64,000 nt of DNA from Cytophagaceae bacterium (GCA_017984215.1 JAGOAA010000005.1:1-64000), one strand, 5' to 3'. Positions 41,921 through 52,218 are shown, numbered from the stretch's first letter. Made by a program: numbers and translations. The notes: generated from the sequence alone by a model not told the origin.

Positions 41921-44746
41921 ATGAGTTCTCCTGCACCCCAAGATTTCGAAAATTTAGATCCCAAAACCCACATCATTATCAAAGGTGCCCGCGTACACAA
42001 TCTAAAAAATGTGGACGTTGCCATTCCTCGAAATAAACTGGTCGTTGTCACGGGCTTATCCGGGTCAGGAAAATCATCACTCGCATTTGATACCTTATTT
42101 GCTGAAGGCCAACGAATGTACGTCGAAAGTCTAAATTCCTATGCACGCCAATTCCTTGGCCGCATGGAAAAACCAGCCGTCGATTACATCCGAGGAGTTG
42201 CACCGGCCATTGCGATTGAACAAAAAGTAAATACCAAAAATCCGCGTTCTACAGTCGGTACAACCACCGAAATATACGACTACCTTAAATTGCTCTTTGC
42301 CCGCATCGGAAAAACGATCTCCCCCGTTTCTGGTCAAGAGGTAAAAAAAGATTCCGTCTCCACCATCGTGGATTGGATCGTATCACATGATCAAAAAAAG
42401 GTCTTGATTCTTGCACCTTTGCTGCATAACGTCGAAAGATCCTTGCTCGAAGAATGCCAATTGCTCATTCAAAAGGGCTATACCCGACTGAAAATCGAAT
42501 CCGAAATCTTGGATTTGGAAGAGCTCGTGGAAGATGAAAAAACCTTAAAAAGTCTTGCCAAAAAGCAAAATGATATTGCGATTCTCATCGACCGATTAAT
42601 TGCCAACGCAGACGAGGAAACCATTTTCCGATTAGGCGATTCCGTTCAAACGGCCTATTTCGAAGGTAACGGTGTTTGTTGGGTCGAAATACAGGACCAA
42701 AAACGCAAAAGCTTTTCCAATAAATTCGAACTTGACGGCATGGCTTTCGAAGAGCCTAGCTTGAATTTATTCTCATTCAATAATCCTTATGGAGCTTGCC
42801 GCAACTGCGAAGGTTATGGCAAAGTATTAGGCTTAGACCCGGATTTGGTCATTCCCGACCATGATTTATCGGTCTATGAAGGTGCGATTGCTCCCTGGCG
42901 CAGTGAGCGGATGAGCGAATGGTTACATCCCTTGTTGCGCAATGGCATTCATTTTGATTTCCCGATTCATCGCCCCTACAAGGATTTGACTGAAAAGGAA
43001 AAGCAATTACTTTGGAAAGGAAATAAATATTTTGCCGGACTAACACAGTTTTTCGACCACCTCGAAAAAGAAACCTATAAAATTCAGTACCGCGTATTGT
43101 TGTCGCGCTACCGCGGAAAAACGAATTGCCCTGCCTGTCAGGGTTCTCGTTTACGGGGTGACGCTGGTTATGTGAAGGTTCAAGGTGCATCCATCATCGA
43201 CATGGTACTTTGGCCTATTTCAAAGGTTAAAAACTTCTTTGATCAATTAACACTCAATGAAACCGATACGGCCGTTGCCAAAAGAATCTTAATCGAAATC
43301 AAAAACCGTTTGGATTACATGAACCGGGTGGGACTAGGGTATTTGACCTTGAACCGCTTAACTTCTACCCTTTCGGGCGGTGAATTCCAACGAATCAAAC
43401 TTGCAACCTCCTTAGGAAGTGCATTGGTCGGTTCCATGTACATTCTCGATGAACCAAGTATCGGATTACATCCACGAGATACCGAACGATTGATTTCGGT
43501 CTTGGAAATGCTTAAATCCATGGGCAATACGGTTATCGTTGTAGAACATGAGGAAGACATCATGCGTGCCGCGGATCAGATTATTGATATTGGACCAGAG
43601 GCAGGAAGACATGGAGGCCAACTGAGCTTTCAGGGGAATTTGTCGGAAGCTTTATTGGATACGACGACCGATAGTCACACGTTACGTTTTTTACAGGGTA
43701 AAGACACCATTCAAGTTCCAAGTTTCCGAAGAAAAGCGTTGGCGCATATCGAAATCAAAGGTGCCAATGAAAATAATTTAAAAAACATCGACGTCAAAAT
43801 TCCATTAGGCATCATGACTGCGGTGACAGGTGTTTCTGGTTCTGGGAAATCGACGCTGATTCGTAAAATCTTGTATCCGGCTTTGTTGCGAAATTTGCAA
43901 TTAGGTACCGAAGAAACCGGCCGATTCAGAGAATTAGGCGGAAGTATCAATAAAATAGCGAGCATTGAAATGGTGGACCAACAGCCCATCGGAAAATCCT
44001 CGCGTTCCAATCCGATCACCTACATCAAGGCTTATGATGCGATTCGCGCCTTGTTTTCTGAATTACCGCTAGCGAAAACGCGCGGGTATAAACCGGCGCA
44101 TTTTTCATTCAATGTGGAAGGTGGACGCTGCGAAACCTGCCAAGGAGAGGGTGAAATCACCATCGAGATGCAATTCATGGCCGACATCAAATTGACTTGC
44201 GAGTCTTGTAACGGCCAACGATTCAAACAAGAAATCTTGGACATCAAATTCCAAGACAAACATATTGCCGATATATTGGACATGACGGTGGAGGAAAGTA
44301 TTCCTTATTTTCAGGAAAAAGCGCCAAAAATAGCGGAGAAAATTGACCCACTCTTTCAAGTAGGTTTAGGTTATATCAAGTTGGGGCAATCATCAAATTC
44401 CCTTTCGGGTGGTGAGGCTCAGCGCGTCAAGTTGGCCAGCTTTTTAGGTAAAGGAAACGGAAACAAAGGCAAAACCTTGTTTATTTTCGATGAGCCTACA
44501 ACTGGTTTACACTTTCATGACATCAAAAAGTTATTGAAGGCCATGCACGATTTGGTGGAGCAGGGCGACACTGTGATCATCATTGAACATAACATGGAAG
44601 TAGTTAAATGTGCCGACCACATCATCGATCTAGGTCCAGAAGGTGGCGAAAATGGCGGGCATTTAAGTTTCGAAGGTACACCCGAAGCGATGTGCGCACT
44701 AAAAGATAATAATCCAACGGCCCATTACTTAAAACAAAAAATGTAA
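41921..44746 (+). CDS. uvrA: excinuclease ABC subunit A
   Basis: A 941-residue UvrA, the damage-recognition ATPase of nucleotide excision repair. Walker A motifs are GLSGSGKSS at 45-53 and GVSGSGKST at about 636-644. The ABC signatures [13 protein letters not shown] and [13 protein letters not shown] and the two zinc sites (CRNCEGYG with CPACQGSR, and CETCQGEG with CESCNGQR) are complete. The N-terminus extends about 18 residues beyond E. coli UvrA, with no other ATG to choose. It is followed after 4 bases by nuoN. The promoter suggests a leaderless message. Confidence 0.98.
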   Translation: MSSPAPQDFENLDPKTHIIIKGARVHNLKNVDVAIPRNKLVVVTGLSGSGKSSLAFDTLFAEGQRMYVESLNSYARQFLGRMEKPAVDYIRGVAPAIAIEQKVNTKNPRSTVGTTTEIYDYLKLLFARIGKTISPVSGQEVKKDSVSTIVDWIVSHDQKKVLILAPLLHNVERSLLEECQLLIQKGYTRLKIESEILDLEELVEDEKTLKSLAKKQNDIAILIDRLIANADEETIFRLGDSVQTAYFEGNGVCWVEIQDQKRKSFSNKFELDGMAFEEPSLNLFSFNNPYGACRNCEGYGKVLGLDPDLVIPDHDLSVYEGAIAPWRSERMSEWLHPLLRNGIHFDFPIHRPYKDLTEKEKQLLWKGNKYFAGLTQFFDHLEKETYKIQYRVLLSRYRGKTNCPACQGSRLRGDAGYVKVQGASIIDMVLWPISKVKNFFDQLTLNETDTAVAKRILIEIKNRLDYMNRVGLGYLTLNRLTSTLSGGEFQRIKLATSLGSALVGSMYILDEPSIGLHPRDTERLISVLEMLKSMGNTVIVVEHEEDIMRAADQIIDIGPEAGRHGGQLSFQGNLSEALLDTTTDSHTLRFLQGKDTIQVPSFRRKALAHIEIKGANENNLKNIDVKIPLGIMTAVTGVSGSGKSTLIRKILYPALLRNLQLGTEETGRFRELGGSINKIASIEMVDQQPIGKSSRSNPITYIKAYDAIRALFSELPLAKTRGYKPAHFSFNVEGGRCETCQGEGEITIEMQFMADIKLTCESCNGQRFKQEILDIKFQDKHIADILDMTVEESIPYFQEKAPKIAEKIDPLFQVGLGYIKLGQSSNSLSGGEAQRVKLASFLGKGNGNKGKTLFIFDEPTTGLHFHDIKKLLKAMHDLVEQGDTVIIIEHNMEVVKCADHIIDLGPEGGENGGHLSFEGTPEAMCALKDNNPTAHYLKQKM

Positions 44747-44750
44747 ATCC

Positions 44751-46226
44751 ATGATCACAGAAGGACTCATGCAGGCATTACCAATCAAATTGCAAGGAAT
44801 CTTGCAGGGGTATCAGTACATCTTACCCGAATTAGTAATTGCCGCTTGGATTCTTGTCAGCATTGTAGGGGATTTGTTTTTAGTGGGTGGTAGCGAAAAA
44901 AGCACACGTTCTTGGCGTTACCTCATCGCACAGGGAGGACTTATTTTGGCATTACTTCTTGCTTATCAGCGCATGCATCATAGCACCGAAGGTTTCGTTT
45001 CCTTTCGCATGCTATGGGTAAATCCAGGCGCGAATGCCATCAATTGCCTTATTTTGGGTATCGGATTCATCATCATTAGCATCAATCAATACCAACAAAA
45101 ATCCTTTTCATTCGAAGAGAAAATTGGATTCTTCTCGATTCTCCTTGGGTCTTTACTGACCAGTTTGAGTATTCATTTCCTGAGCATATTTCTGAGCATC
45201 GAACTAATGTCTTTAGGGACCTATTTACTGGTAGGTTTGCGCAAAGACACGGAAGGTGTTCGCGCGGCATTACCCTATGTGCTATTCGGAATGGGAACAT
45301 CAGCGATGTTATTGTATGGGCTATCATTGATTTATGGGATCACAGGTACCATGCAAATCTTAGATCCTGCCTTTAGCAGAGGCTTAGCCACGGCGGATGC
45401 TTATTTAGCGGGTATGGCCTTAGCGCTTGTGGGAACCGGTATTTTATTTAAAATGTCATGGGTTCCTTTTCATCCATGGAGTCCAGATGTCATGGAAAGT
45501 CTACCAGCAAGTTGGATGAGTTGGATCTCCACAGCACCCAAAATCGCTGTGGCATGGTTGGGCATCCGCCTCGTACATTTTGTACCTGTTTCCATGCAAG
45601 ATGTCATTGCTTTGTTGGCGATATTAACCTTACTCGTTGGAAATTTAGGAGCCCTTAATCAGCTGAATGCCAAACGCCTAGTAGCCTACTCGAGCATTGC
45701 GCATGGCGGATTCTTGGCCATGGCCTGGTTGATGCCCGCAGAACAAGGTGTCGACAACCTCTTATTTTATAGTTTGGTCTATAGCCTCAGTACGATTTTG
45801 GTGTTTTACATCTTGGATGAAGTGGAAACTCCAGGTTATCAGGAGAACGATATGGACCAATGGGCCGGATTTGGACAAACGTATCCCGTTCGTGCATTGA
45901 CCTTGTTTATTGGCTTTATTGCGCTAATCGGTTTACCGCCGGCGGGAACATTTTTAGCTAAGGTCAACTATTTCAGCCAATTATGGGAAAAGTACCAAAT
46001 CACCCAAAGCAATTCGATCTTAATCCTCTTGGTTACGGCAATTTTAATGACGGCGATTTCCATCTATTATTACCTACGAATTCCTTTTCAAATGTACTTT
46101 AAGAAAGGGGATGCTATTCATCCAGCAGACACACTTAAAAACAACTGGATTTATTGGGTACTGACATGCGGAATTATTGCCTGTATGCTATTCCCTACGC
46201 TTATTTACAGCATTTGGAAAGCCTAG
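44751..46226 (+). CDS. nuoN: NADH-quinone oxidoreductase subunit N
   Basis: A 491-residue antiporter-like membrane subunit of complex I with about fourteen helices. SIHFLSIFLSIELMSLGTYL contains the conserved Glu of helix 5, GTGILFKMSWVPFHPWSPDV the conserved Lys and the HPW motif, LNQLNAKRLVAYSSIAHGGF the central Lys and discontinuous helix, and LIGLPPAGTFLAKVNYF the final Lys. These are the proton-path residues of NuoN. The gene starts 4 bases after uvrA and is not followed by other nuo genes, so it is detached from any nuo operon, at least on both sides seen here. Confidence 0.92.
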   Translation: MITEGLMQALPIKLQGILQGYQYILPELVIAAWILVSIVGDLFLVGGSEKSTRSWRYLIAQGGLILALLLAYQRMHHSTEGFVSFRMLWVNPGANAINCLILGIGFIIISINQYQQKSFSFEEKIGFFSILLGSLLTSLSIHFLSIFLSIELMSLGTYLLVGLRKDTEGVRAALPYVLFGMGTSAMLLYGLSLIYGITGTMQILDPAFSRGLATADAYLAGMALALVGTGILFKMSWVPFHPWSPDVMESLPASWMSWISTAPKIAVAWLGIRLVHFVPVSMQDVIALLAILTLLVGNLGALNQLNAKRLVAYSSIAHGGFLAMAWLMPAEQGVDNLLFYSLVYSLSTILVFYILDEVETPGYQENDMDQWAGFGQTYPVRALTLFIGFIALIGLPPAGTFLAKVNYFSQLWEKYQITQSNSILILLVTAILMTAISIYYYLRIPFQMYFKKGDAIHPADTLKNNWIYWVLTCGIIACMLFPTLIYSIWKA

Positions 46227-46249
46227 ATTAAAAAAATAAAAAATAACAT

Positions 46250-46278
46250 TTGTTGCTCATAATATTTAGCTAATTTTG
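46250..46278 (+). promoter_or_regulatory. promoter of PurF-like gene, TTG-N18-TAATTTTG
   Basis: TTG (46250-46252, part of TTTG), 18 bases, TAATTTTG (46271-46278), with exact -7 element and slightly short spacing. The leader to the ATG at 46310 would be about 27 bases. Confidence 0.5.
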
Positions 46279-46309
46279 GGCTAATTATTAGCCAAAACCC
46301 ACACCCCCA

Positions 46310-48226
46310 ATGTCTGAATCCATCAAGCACGAATGCGGAATTGCACTGATCCGATTGCGAAAACCCTTTCAGCACTACTTGGACAAGTACAATACACCGA
46401 TGTATGGCTTAAACAAGCTTTACCTCATGATGGAAAAGCAAGTAAACCGGGGGCAAGATGGAGCTGGGGTGGCGAACATCAAGATCAACGTAAAACCGGG
46501 AAGCCGCTACATCAGCCGTTACCGTTCAGTCGAGCCGCAAGCCGTTGCGGATATCTTCGGCAAAATCAACAAGAAATTCAGAAAAGCACAAAAACTTGCT
46601 AAAGACACGAAACGCGAGACCGGCATAGATGCTGTTCATGATGCGGCGTGGTGGCAAGATAATGTCGCGTTTACGGGTGAGGTTTTATTAGGACACTTAC
46701 GTTACGGAACGCACGGACAAAATGAAATCGAAAACTGCCACCCGATGCTTCGTCAAAACAACTGGCGTAGCAGAAATTTGGTGATGGCGGGTAATTTCAA
46801 CATGACCAATGTGGACGATTTATTCGAAAAATTGGTTTCCCTAGGTCAGCACCCGAAAGAAAAAGTGGATACGGTGACTGTGATGGAGAAAATTGGTCAC
46901 TTCTTGGATGAAGAAAACCAACGCCAATTTGGGAAGTTCAAAGACCAATACGAAAATCCGGAGTTATCGGATGTACTAGCTGCAAATATTGATTTAAAAC
47001 GCGTTCTTGAACGCTCTTGTAAAGATTTCGATGGTGGATATGCTATGGTTGGAATGACCGGTTACGGCGCTTCCTTTGTGGCACGTGACCCGGCAGGTAT
47101 TCGCCCGGCCTATTATTACATGGACGAAGAAGTAGTAGTCGTTGCTTCCGAAAAGCAGGCGATTAAAACATCATTCAATTGTGCCTACGATCAAATCCAA
47201 GAAATTACACCTGGACACGCCTTGATTATTGCGATGGATGGTTCCGTGGAAGAAGTTCCTTTCATTGACCGCATCGAGCAAAAATCTTGTTCGTTTGAAC
47301 GCATCTATTTCTCTCGTGGATCGGATCCAGATATTTACCGCGAGCGTAAAAAATTAGGAAGATTATTGATTCCTCAGATTTTAGATGAGGTTAAACAGGA
47401 CTTAAAACACACCGTTTTCTCTTACATTCCCAATACGGCTGAAAGTGCTTTCCTAGGCATGATTGACGGCTTAGAAGATCATTTGGCCAAAGAGCGGAAG
47501 CAAGCGATCATGGAAGGGATTCTGTTTGAAGACCAACTAGAAGAGTTGCTTACGTTCCGACCACGGGTGGAGAAATTGATTTCCAAAGACGTGAAGGTTC
47601 GTACGTTCATTGCGAGTGATGCGATGCGGGACGATATGGTCTCACATGTGTATGACACGACATATGAGGTGATTGAGAAAAATGTGGATTCCGTTGTATT
47701 GATTGATGATTCAATTGTGCGGGGTACGACGTTGGAAAAGAGTATTTTAAGTTTATTGGATAAATTATCTCCGAAGAAAATTGTTATTGTTTCTTCTGCG
47801 CCACAAATCCGTTATCCGGATTGCTATGGGATTGATATGTCCAAAATGAAGGAATTTGTTGCATTCCGTGCGGCATTGTCTTTATTGAAAGAAAGAAACC
47901 TAGAACATATCTTAGATGAGGTAAACTTGAAGTGTCTGGTTGCCCTTGAAAACGGTACAGCATCCCAAGAAAACTTTGTCAAGGCGATTTATGCGCCGTT
48001 TACAGATCAAGAGATTTCGGATAAAATTGCCGAAATCGTTAAACCTAATAATCTGCAGGCTGAGCTTTCGATTGTTTACCAAACCGTAGAAAACCTCAAT
48101 ATTGCTTGTCCGAACCACTTAGGCGATTGGTATTTTACAGGAAACTTCCCTACACCAGGTGGAAATCAGGTCGTAAACAAATCATTCGTGAATTTCATGA
48201 AAGGCATTGAGGTGCGTGCTTATTAG
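46310..48226 (+). CDS. long amidophosphoribosyltransferase (PurF) paralogue
   Basis: A 638-residue class II amidotransferase joined to a phosphoribosyltransferase. The probable nucleophile is C9 in KHECGIALIRL, preceded by an eight-residue leader that would have to be removed. Then come NRGQDGAGVA, LLGHLRYGTHG with NCHPM, and MAGNFNMTN. The PRPP motif VVLIDDSIVRGTTLEKS at about 465-481 is intact. It is about 130 residues longer than E. coli PurF, with a basic insert between 85 and 115 (KINKKFRKAQKLAKDTKRE) and a long C-terminal part. Bacteroidota carry such a long form, from memory, besides a normal PurF. Whether it makes phosphoribosylamine is unproven, so no symbol is given. It shares TTAG with the convergent stop. 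Confidence 0.85.
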   Translation: MSESIKHECGIALIRLRKPFQHYLDKYNTPMYGLNKLYLMMEKQVNRGQDGAGVANIKINVKPGSRYISRYRSVEPQAVADIFGKINKKFRKAQKLAKDTKRETGIDAVHDAAWWQDNVAFTGEVLLGHLRYGTHGQNEIENCHPMLRQNNWRSRNLVMAGNFNMTNVDDLFEKLVSLGQHPKEKVDTVTVMEKIGHFLDEENQRQFGKFKDQYENPELSDVLAANIDLKRVLERSCKDFDGGYAMVGMTGYGASFVARDPAGIRPAYYYMDEEVVVVASEKQAIKTSFNCAYDQIQEITPGHALIIAMDGSVEEVPFIDRIEQKSCSFERIYFSRGSDPDIYRERKKLGRLLIPQILDEVKQDLKHTVFSYIPNTAESAFLGMIDGLEDHLAKERKQAIMEGILFEDQLEELLTFRPRVEKLISKDVKVRTFIASDAMRDDMVSHVYDTTYEVIEKNVDSVVLIDDSIVRGTTLEKSILSLLDKLSPKKIVIVSSAPQIRYPDCYGIDMSKMKEFVAFRAALSLLKERNLEHILDEVNLKCLVALENGTASQENFVKAIYAPFTDQEISDKIAEIVKPNNLQAELSIVYQTVENLNIACPNHLGDWYFTGNFPTPGGNQVVNKSFVNFMKGIEVRAY

Positions 48227-51024
48227 TAGATCACTAATACGCCACCTCGATCTGTCAGCGTACCGCGTTCTGGATAATCCAAGGATTCATATTGGAGCTG
48301 CCAAACGTAGGACTCTTGTGGAACGCGTGTTCCATTGACTTTCCCATCCCAAGCAAATTCAGGTCCTTTGCTGGTGTATAGCAATTCACCCCAGCGGTTG
48401 AATATTTGCAGCCCTAAGATTTTAGCCCGCAGCGGATTTTTGGGCTGAGGAATAAAGAAATCATTCTTTCCATCATTATTGGGCGTGAAGACATTTGGTG
48501 TCAATAATGTGGGCTCGCATTTGTCTGAAACGGCAAAGGTGTGATCGATACTGCAATTATCCAAATCAGTGATGCGTACCGTATAGTTACCTGCTAAGGT
48601 GACGCGAACTTTGTTTTGCGTACTTATCACGGCAGAACCTAATTTCCATTCGAATTTCAAACTATCAACTTTGCCGTTCAACTGTAAATTGTAAGGCTTA
48701 GGCTCATCCATGCAAATGGAATAGGCTGTCTTGGGAATAAAATGAGGATTGTCCAGAAAATTCACTTCCGTACTTAACTTAACTGAACAACCCGTCGCAT
48801 AATCAGACAACATCAACGAAACTTTTCCGCCAGGAGCTGGAATTTGAACGGATGGTGTTCGTGCACCTGAACTCCATTGATATTGCAAATTAGAACTAAT
48901 AGGTAGTTGAGTCGGAACGACAAGCGCATCCGTTTTACAGATTCGATTATAGACAGGCGTCAATTGGGTTGGCTTTAACACAACAATATCAAATTCCTGC
49001 GCATCCAAAGGAAAGTTCTTGATACAGCTATTGCTAATTGCCGCGGTGATAACATATTTCCCAGAAACGGGAAAATCAAATTTTAATGCGGCACCGGTAA
49101 AACTGTAAATCAACTTGGTTGAATCCAAGGGCACCATGAGCCCAATTTTATTCGGGAATGGACTCAATACCGTTTGATAAATTTTCCAATCTATCCGGTC
49201 GTTGTTTAAGGGATCGCATAACTTCTGATCGATCGTAAATTCAAAGGAAGTCCCTTTGCATTTGGGTTTTGAAATACTCGGCGGGCTACTCGGATCCTGC
49301 GGACTCGGAATCGAAGGTGGCAGACCAAGACGACTTGTCACACCGGGCGTAGAAAAGGTCACAGCATTACGAACAAAACTTGCTTTGACAATCGTAGTAT
49401 CCGTTGCATTCAATAGGCCATTGGGGTTTGTGATTTTCGCCAATGTGTTACTCCCATCAATTGCAACAAATATGACGGTATTGAATACGGGGTCAACCTG
49501 CAAAGCGCCTATTTTTTCAAAACTCGAATAGAGTTCCTCTTTTGATTTGGCCACGTTGGCTGAATCTTTGGAGGACAAGTCGAATTGTAAAATTTTTGAA
49601 GGAACACTTACACCATCACCTTTTAAACTTACATACAACACATCTTTATTGGGTGAATACTCTAATCCATAAACCGTTGGGGGACTTGGACCTAGATCAA
49701 TGCTCATCTGATAGGTTGGCTTTCCCGTCGATGGGTCAAAATCGAATAAATCAACTTTATTTCGCGGTGGGCCCGGAACGGCAACAGCCATTTTTGTCCA
49801 ATCAACCGAAATTTTCGTCGTTGACCCATTGCCCGTTGTACTTGTCATTTGTGTTCCCCCTACGCTTGTTTGAGGTGCAGAAATACCAACATTTGAAATT
49901 TTATACGTCCTCGTCGTATTCGAATTCATATCCTGTACTACGAGCCAATAGTAGCCTTGACCACCTTCAGAGGCTAATAATCGGGAAGTGGCAGGCACCG
50001 GACTGACCAACTGATTGAGCACGGAAATACCCCCTTTACCTTTATTCAACTTCATGTCGACGATACTGTAATACAGCAAGTTTTCGCCTTTCGTGTTTTT
50101 GGACAAGGTGAAAACATAGTATTCCGCTTGACAGCCTTTACATGATGTTTTAGGAATAACCGTTACCCCTTGTGCGTTTGACAAATCGCCATTCAGTCGC
50201 TTGGTCGTATCACCCACAGCATAAATAGGATTATTATTTCGGTCAAAGATTTTTTGTCCATCCGTATAAAAAATCAAACTATTGGTGGGGTCAGTCATTT
50301 TCGCCACGCCCTCCGGAACGACCAAACCGCCCGTGGTGTCCTTAGGATTATCCGCAGATCCATTAAATAGAACTCCCGCACCATTCCCAAAATACCAAGC
50401 ATCCACATACTTATTTATGTTTGCGTTGGGATCCCGGTCTCCACAAATTTTAACCTGCATTTTGGCTTCGACAGTACACCCCGAAGTGGGTTCAGTCACC
50501 TGCACAGCATAACAACCCGAAGAATCCGCGACGATTTCATCGGTCGTTTCTCCTTTCGGAAACCAGGCAATTTGGACGGGGTAATTAGGTTTTCCAACTT
50601 TCGAAAAGGCCTTCAAAGTAACCTTCTGCCCTTTACAGATTGTTATAGTCGAATCTTTTTCATCTTTACCCAGGTAAATAAATGGCAGACGACCGACTTG
50701 AACAACCTGTGTATACTTTGTTGTTGTGGTACCCGTTTGAACAGTCAAAGTAACGGTCTTCGCTCCTGGACTGCAATACTGATGAATCCCTGTATGATCC
50801 GTTGACGTATTTGATGGTGACCCACTATCCCCAAAATCCCATAAATACTTCGAAGTACTAGGCAGGTTTTCCGAAAACTCAAAAACGGTAGCCATGTCAC
50901 TTGAAGCCGACGAGCTACAATCCGCACATGGAGTCAAACAATTATTTCGGTATATGATACGTTGCCCCCAGGTGAAAAAATTCACCCCCATCAATAAGCA
51001 AAAAAGGAAAATGCTCCGAAGCAT
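48223..51024 (-). CDS. type IX secretion cargo: PKD-type adhesin-like protein with gliding-motility C-terminal domain
   Basis: A 933-residue secreted protein. It has a signal peptide (MLRSIFLFCLLMGVNFFTWG, about 20), a PKD-like domain at about 45-110 (YLWDFGDSGSPS, then AKTVTLTVQTG), a Cys-containing Ig-like domain, a central region at about 210-580 whose repeats (IFYTDGQKIFDRNNNPIY, YYSIVDMKLNKGKGG) resemble a beta-propeller, and further Ig/PKD-like modules. The C-terminal ~90 residues are the CHU_C/type B sorting domain: TPNVFTPNNDGKNDFFIP, IFNRWGELLYTS, WDGKVNGTRVPQESYVW. Type B domains need a PorP/SprF partner for export, and such a gene is divergent, 77 bases away. Confidence 0.88.
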   Translation of the reverse strand: MLRSIFLFCLLMGVNFFTWGQRIIYRNNCLTPCADCSSSASSDMATVFEFSENLPSTSKYLWDFGDSGSPSNTSTDHTGIHQYCSPGAKTVTLTVQTGTTTTKYTQVVQVGRLPFIYLGKDEKDSTITICKGQKVTLKAFSKVGKPNYPVQIAWFPKGETTDEIVADSSGCYAVQVTEPTSGCTVEAKMQVKICGDRDPNANINKYVDAWYFGNGAGVLFNGSADNPKDTTGGLVVPEGVAKMTDPTNSLIFYTDGQKIFDRNNNPIYAVGDTTKRLNGDLSNAQGVTVIPKTSCKGCQAEYYVFTLSKNTKGENLLYYSIVDMKLNKGKGGISVLNQLVSPVPATSRLLASEGGQGYYWLVVQDMNSNTTRTYKISNVGISAPQTSVGGTQMTSTTGNGSTTKISVDWTKMAVAVPGPPRNKVDLFDFDPSTGKPTYQMSIDLGPSPPTVYGLEYSPNKDVLYVSLKGDGVSVPSKILQFDLSSKDSANVAKSKEELYSSFEKIGALQVDPVFNTVIFVAIDGSNTLAKITNPNGLLNATDTTIVKASFVRNAVTFSTPGVTSRLGLPPSIPSPQDPSSPPSISKPKCKGTSFEFTIDQKLCDPLNNDRIDWKIYQTVLSPFPNKIGLMVPLDSTKLIYSFTGAALKFDFPVSGKYVITAAISNSCIKNFPLDAQEFDIVVLKPTQLTPVYNRICKTDALVVPTQLPISSNLQYQWSSGARTPSVQIPAPGGKVSLMLSDYATGCSVKLSTEVNFLDNPHFIPKTAYSICMDEPKPYNLQLNGKVDSLKFEWKLGSAVISTQNKVRVTLAGNYTVRITDLDNCSIDHTFAVSDKCEPTLLTPNVFTPNNDGKNDFFIPQPKNPLRAKILGLQIFNRWGELLYTSKGPEFAWDGKVNGTRVPQESYVWQLQYESLDYPERGTLTDRGGVLVIY

Positions 51025-51101
51025 AGGTTTTGGGTCAGCTTGTACAAATTAACGCATTTTATTGGTTTTTGTAAAGCGAAGACCTAAATTGCGGGGCTAT
51101 A

Positions 51102-52166
51102 ATGAGCGGTATGAAAAAAAGCCTAGCCATTTTCGTGTTTCGCCTAATCTGTGTTTGTCTCCCATTCTTGGGTCGAGCACAAGATCCGCAATTATCGCAA
51201 TTCTACTCAGCACCCCTTTTGATATCTCCCGCTTTTGCCGGCATCAATAGTACCTCAAAAGTCAATTTCAACTATCGGAATCAATGGCCTAATTTGGAGG
51301 CCAACTACCAATTCACCTCCTTTTCGGCAGATTTAAGCATTGGCAGCATCAACAGCGGCGTGGGAATTATTGCCACGACCGATAAGCAATTTGCCAACCT
51401 CAAAACAACCAGTTTAGGGCTTCAATATGCTTATCACATTGATTTGAGTCCAGACCAAACTCTTTCCATGGGTATGCAAGGGACCTATGTGAACCGGGGT
51501 TTAGACATGAGCAACTTGATTACGGGGGATCAAATCAACAATTTATTAACGGGTGGAAGTTTAGGGGCAAGCACGGATCCGTTGTTGGCCAACATGAATA
51601 ACCAGCGCGCATACGTTGACCTTAGTGCAGGCGGATTATTAAACACGCGTAATTACTGGATTGGCTTTTCGGCGCATCACTTAAATCAACCTAATAAATC
51701 CCTTATTTCCTCTACAGAGGACCTGTTAGCCACTAAATTTAGTGTGCAAGTGGGAACCAAAATCATCCTACAAGAGAATTTCTACGAAGCGGATTCTTAT
51801 GAGGATCGAAATAACGAGAAAAGTATCAGTCCCGTTGTCCATTATAAGCAACAAGGGGATTTCAAACAATTGGATATGGGTGCTTATGTAACCTGGTCAC
51901 CGATGGTCTTTGGTCTTTGGTATCGCGGTATTCCAATTGTAAAATCCAAGATAGGCACACCTAATCGGGAGTCAATTGTCGCATTAGTGGGCTATAAACA
52001 AGATAATTTCTCCATTGGATATTCCTACGACATAACGATGTCTGCCCTAGGCCCGGCGGCTGGTGGAGCCCATGAATTGTCGCTAGCCTATTTGTTCGAT
52101 TTCGACTTCTCCTTGAAAAAACCCTTCGTCAAATGGAAGCGAAACCTTTCTTGTCCAAAGTTTTAA
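51102..52166 (+). CDS. PorP/SprF family type IX secretion membrane protein
   Basis: A 354-residue outer-membrane beta-barrel protein with a signal peptide (about 26 residues, ending LPFLGRAQ). The family hallmark follows at once: QDPQLSQFYSAPLLISPAFAG at 27-47, then INSTSKVNFNYRNQWPNLEA, SINSGVGIIATTDKQ, LGLQYAYHIDLSP, and the ending GAHELSLAYLFDF. A start at 51111 (MKKSLAIF) is also possible. In Flavobacterium johnsoniae SprF is needed for export of SprB, a type B cargo. Here the likely partner is the divergent gene at 48223-51024. It would act in the outer membrane with the T9SS core, whose genes are not in the window. Confidence 0.9.
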   Translation: MSGMKKSLAIFVFRLICVCLPFLGRAQDPQLSQFYSAPLLISPAFAGINSTSKVNFNYRNQWPNLEANYQFTSFSADLSIGSINSGVGIIATTDKQFANLKTTSLGLQYAYHIDLSPDQTLSMGMQGTYVNRGLDMSNLITGDQINNLLTGGSLGASTDPLLANMNNQRAYVDLSAGGLLNTRNYWIGFSAHHLNQPNKSLISSTEDLLATKFSVQVGTKIILQENFYEADSYEDRNNEKSISPVVHYKQQGDFKQLDMGAYVTWSPMVFGLWYRGIPIVKSKIGTPNRESIVALVGYKQDNFSIGYSYDITMSALGPAAGGAHELSLAYLFDFDFSLKKPFVKWKRNLSCPKF

Positions 52167-52168
52167 AT

Positions 52169-52200
52169 TTGAAAGGATAGCCATAAAATTTTTACCTTTA
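52169..52200 (+). promoter_or_regulatory. promoter candidate of Wza/Wzz-like genes
   Basis: TTG (52169-52171), 21 bases, TACCTTTA (52193-52200), one mismatch at the last base of TAnnTTTG. The leader to the ATG at 52219 would be about 14 bases. Confidence 0.45.
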
Positions 52201-52218
52201 CTGAAATATTAAAAGCAC

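Noticed and set aside
49542-50006. A 154-codon plus-strand frame within the T9SS cargo gene
   Set aside because: It is wholly antisense to a gene with clear domains and has no recognisable protein features.
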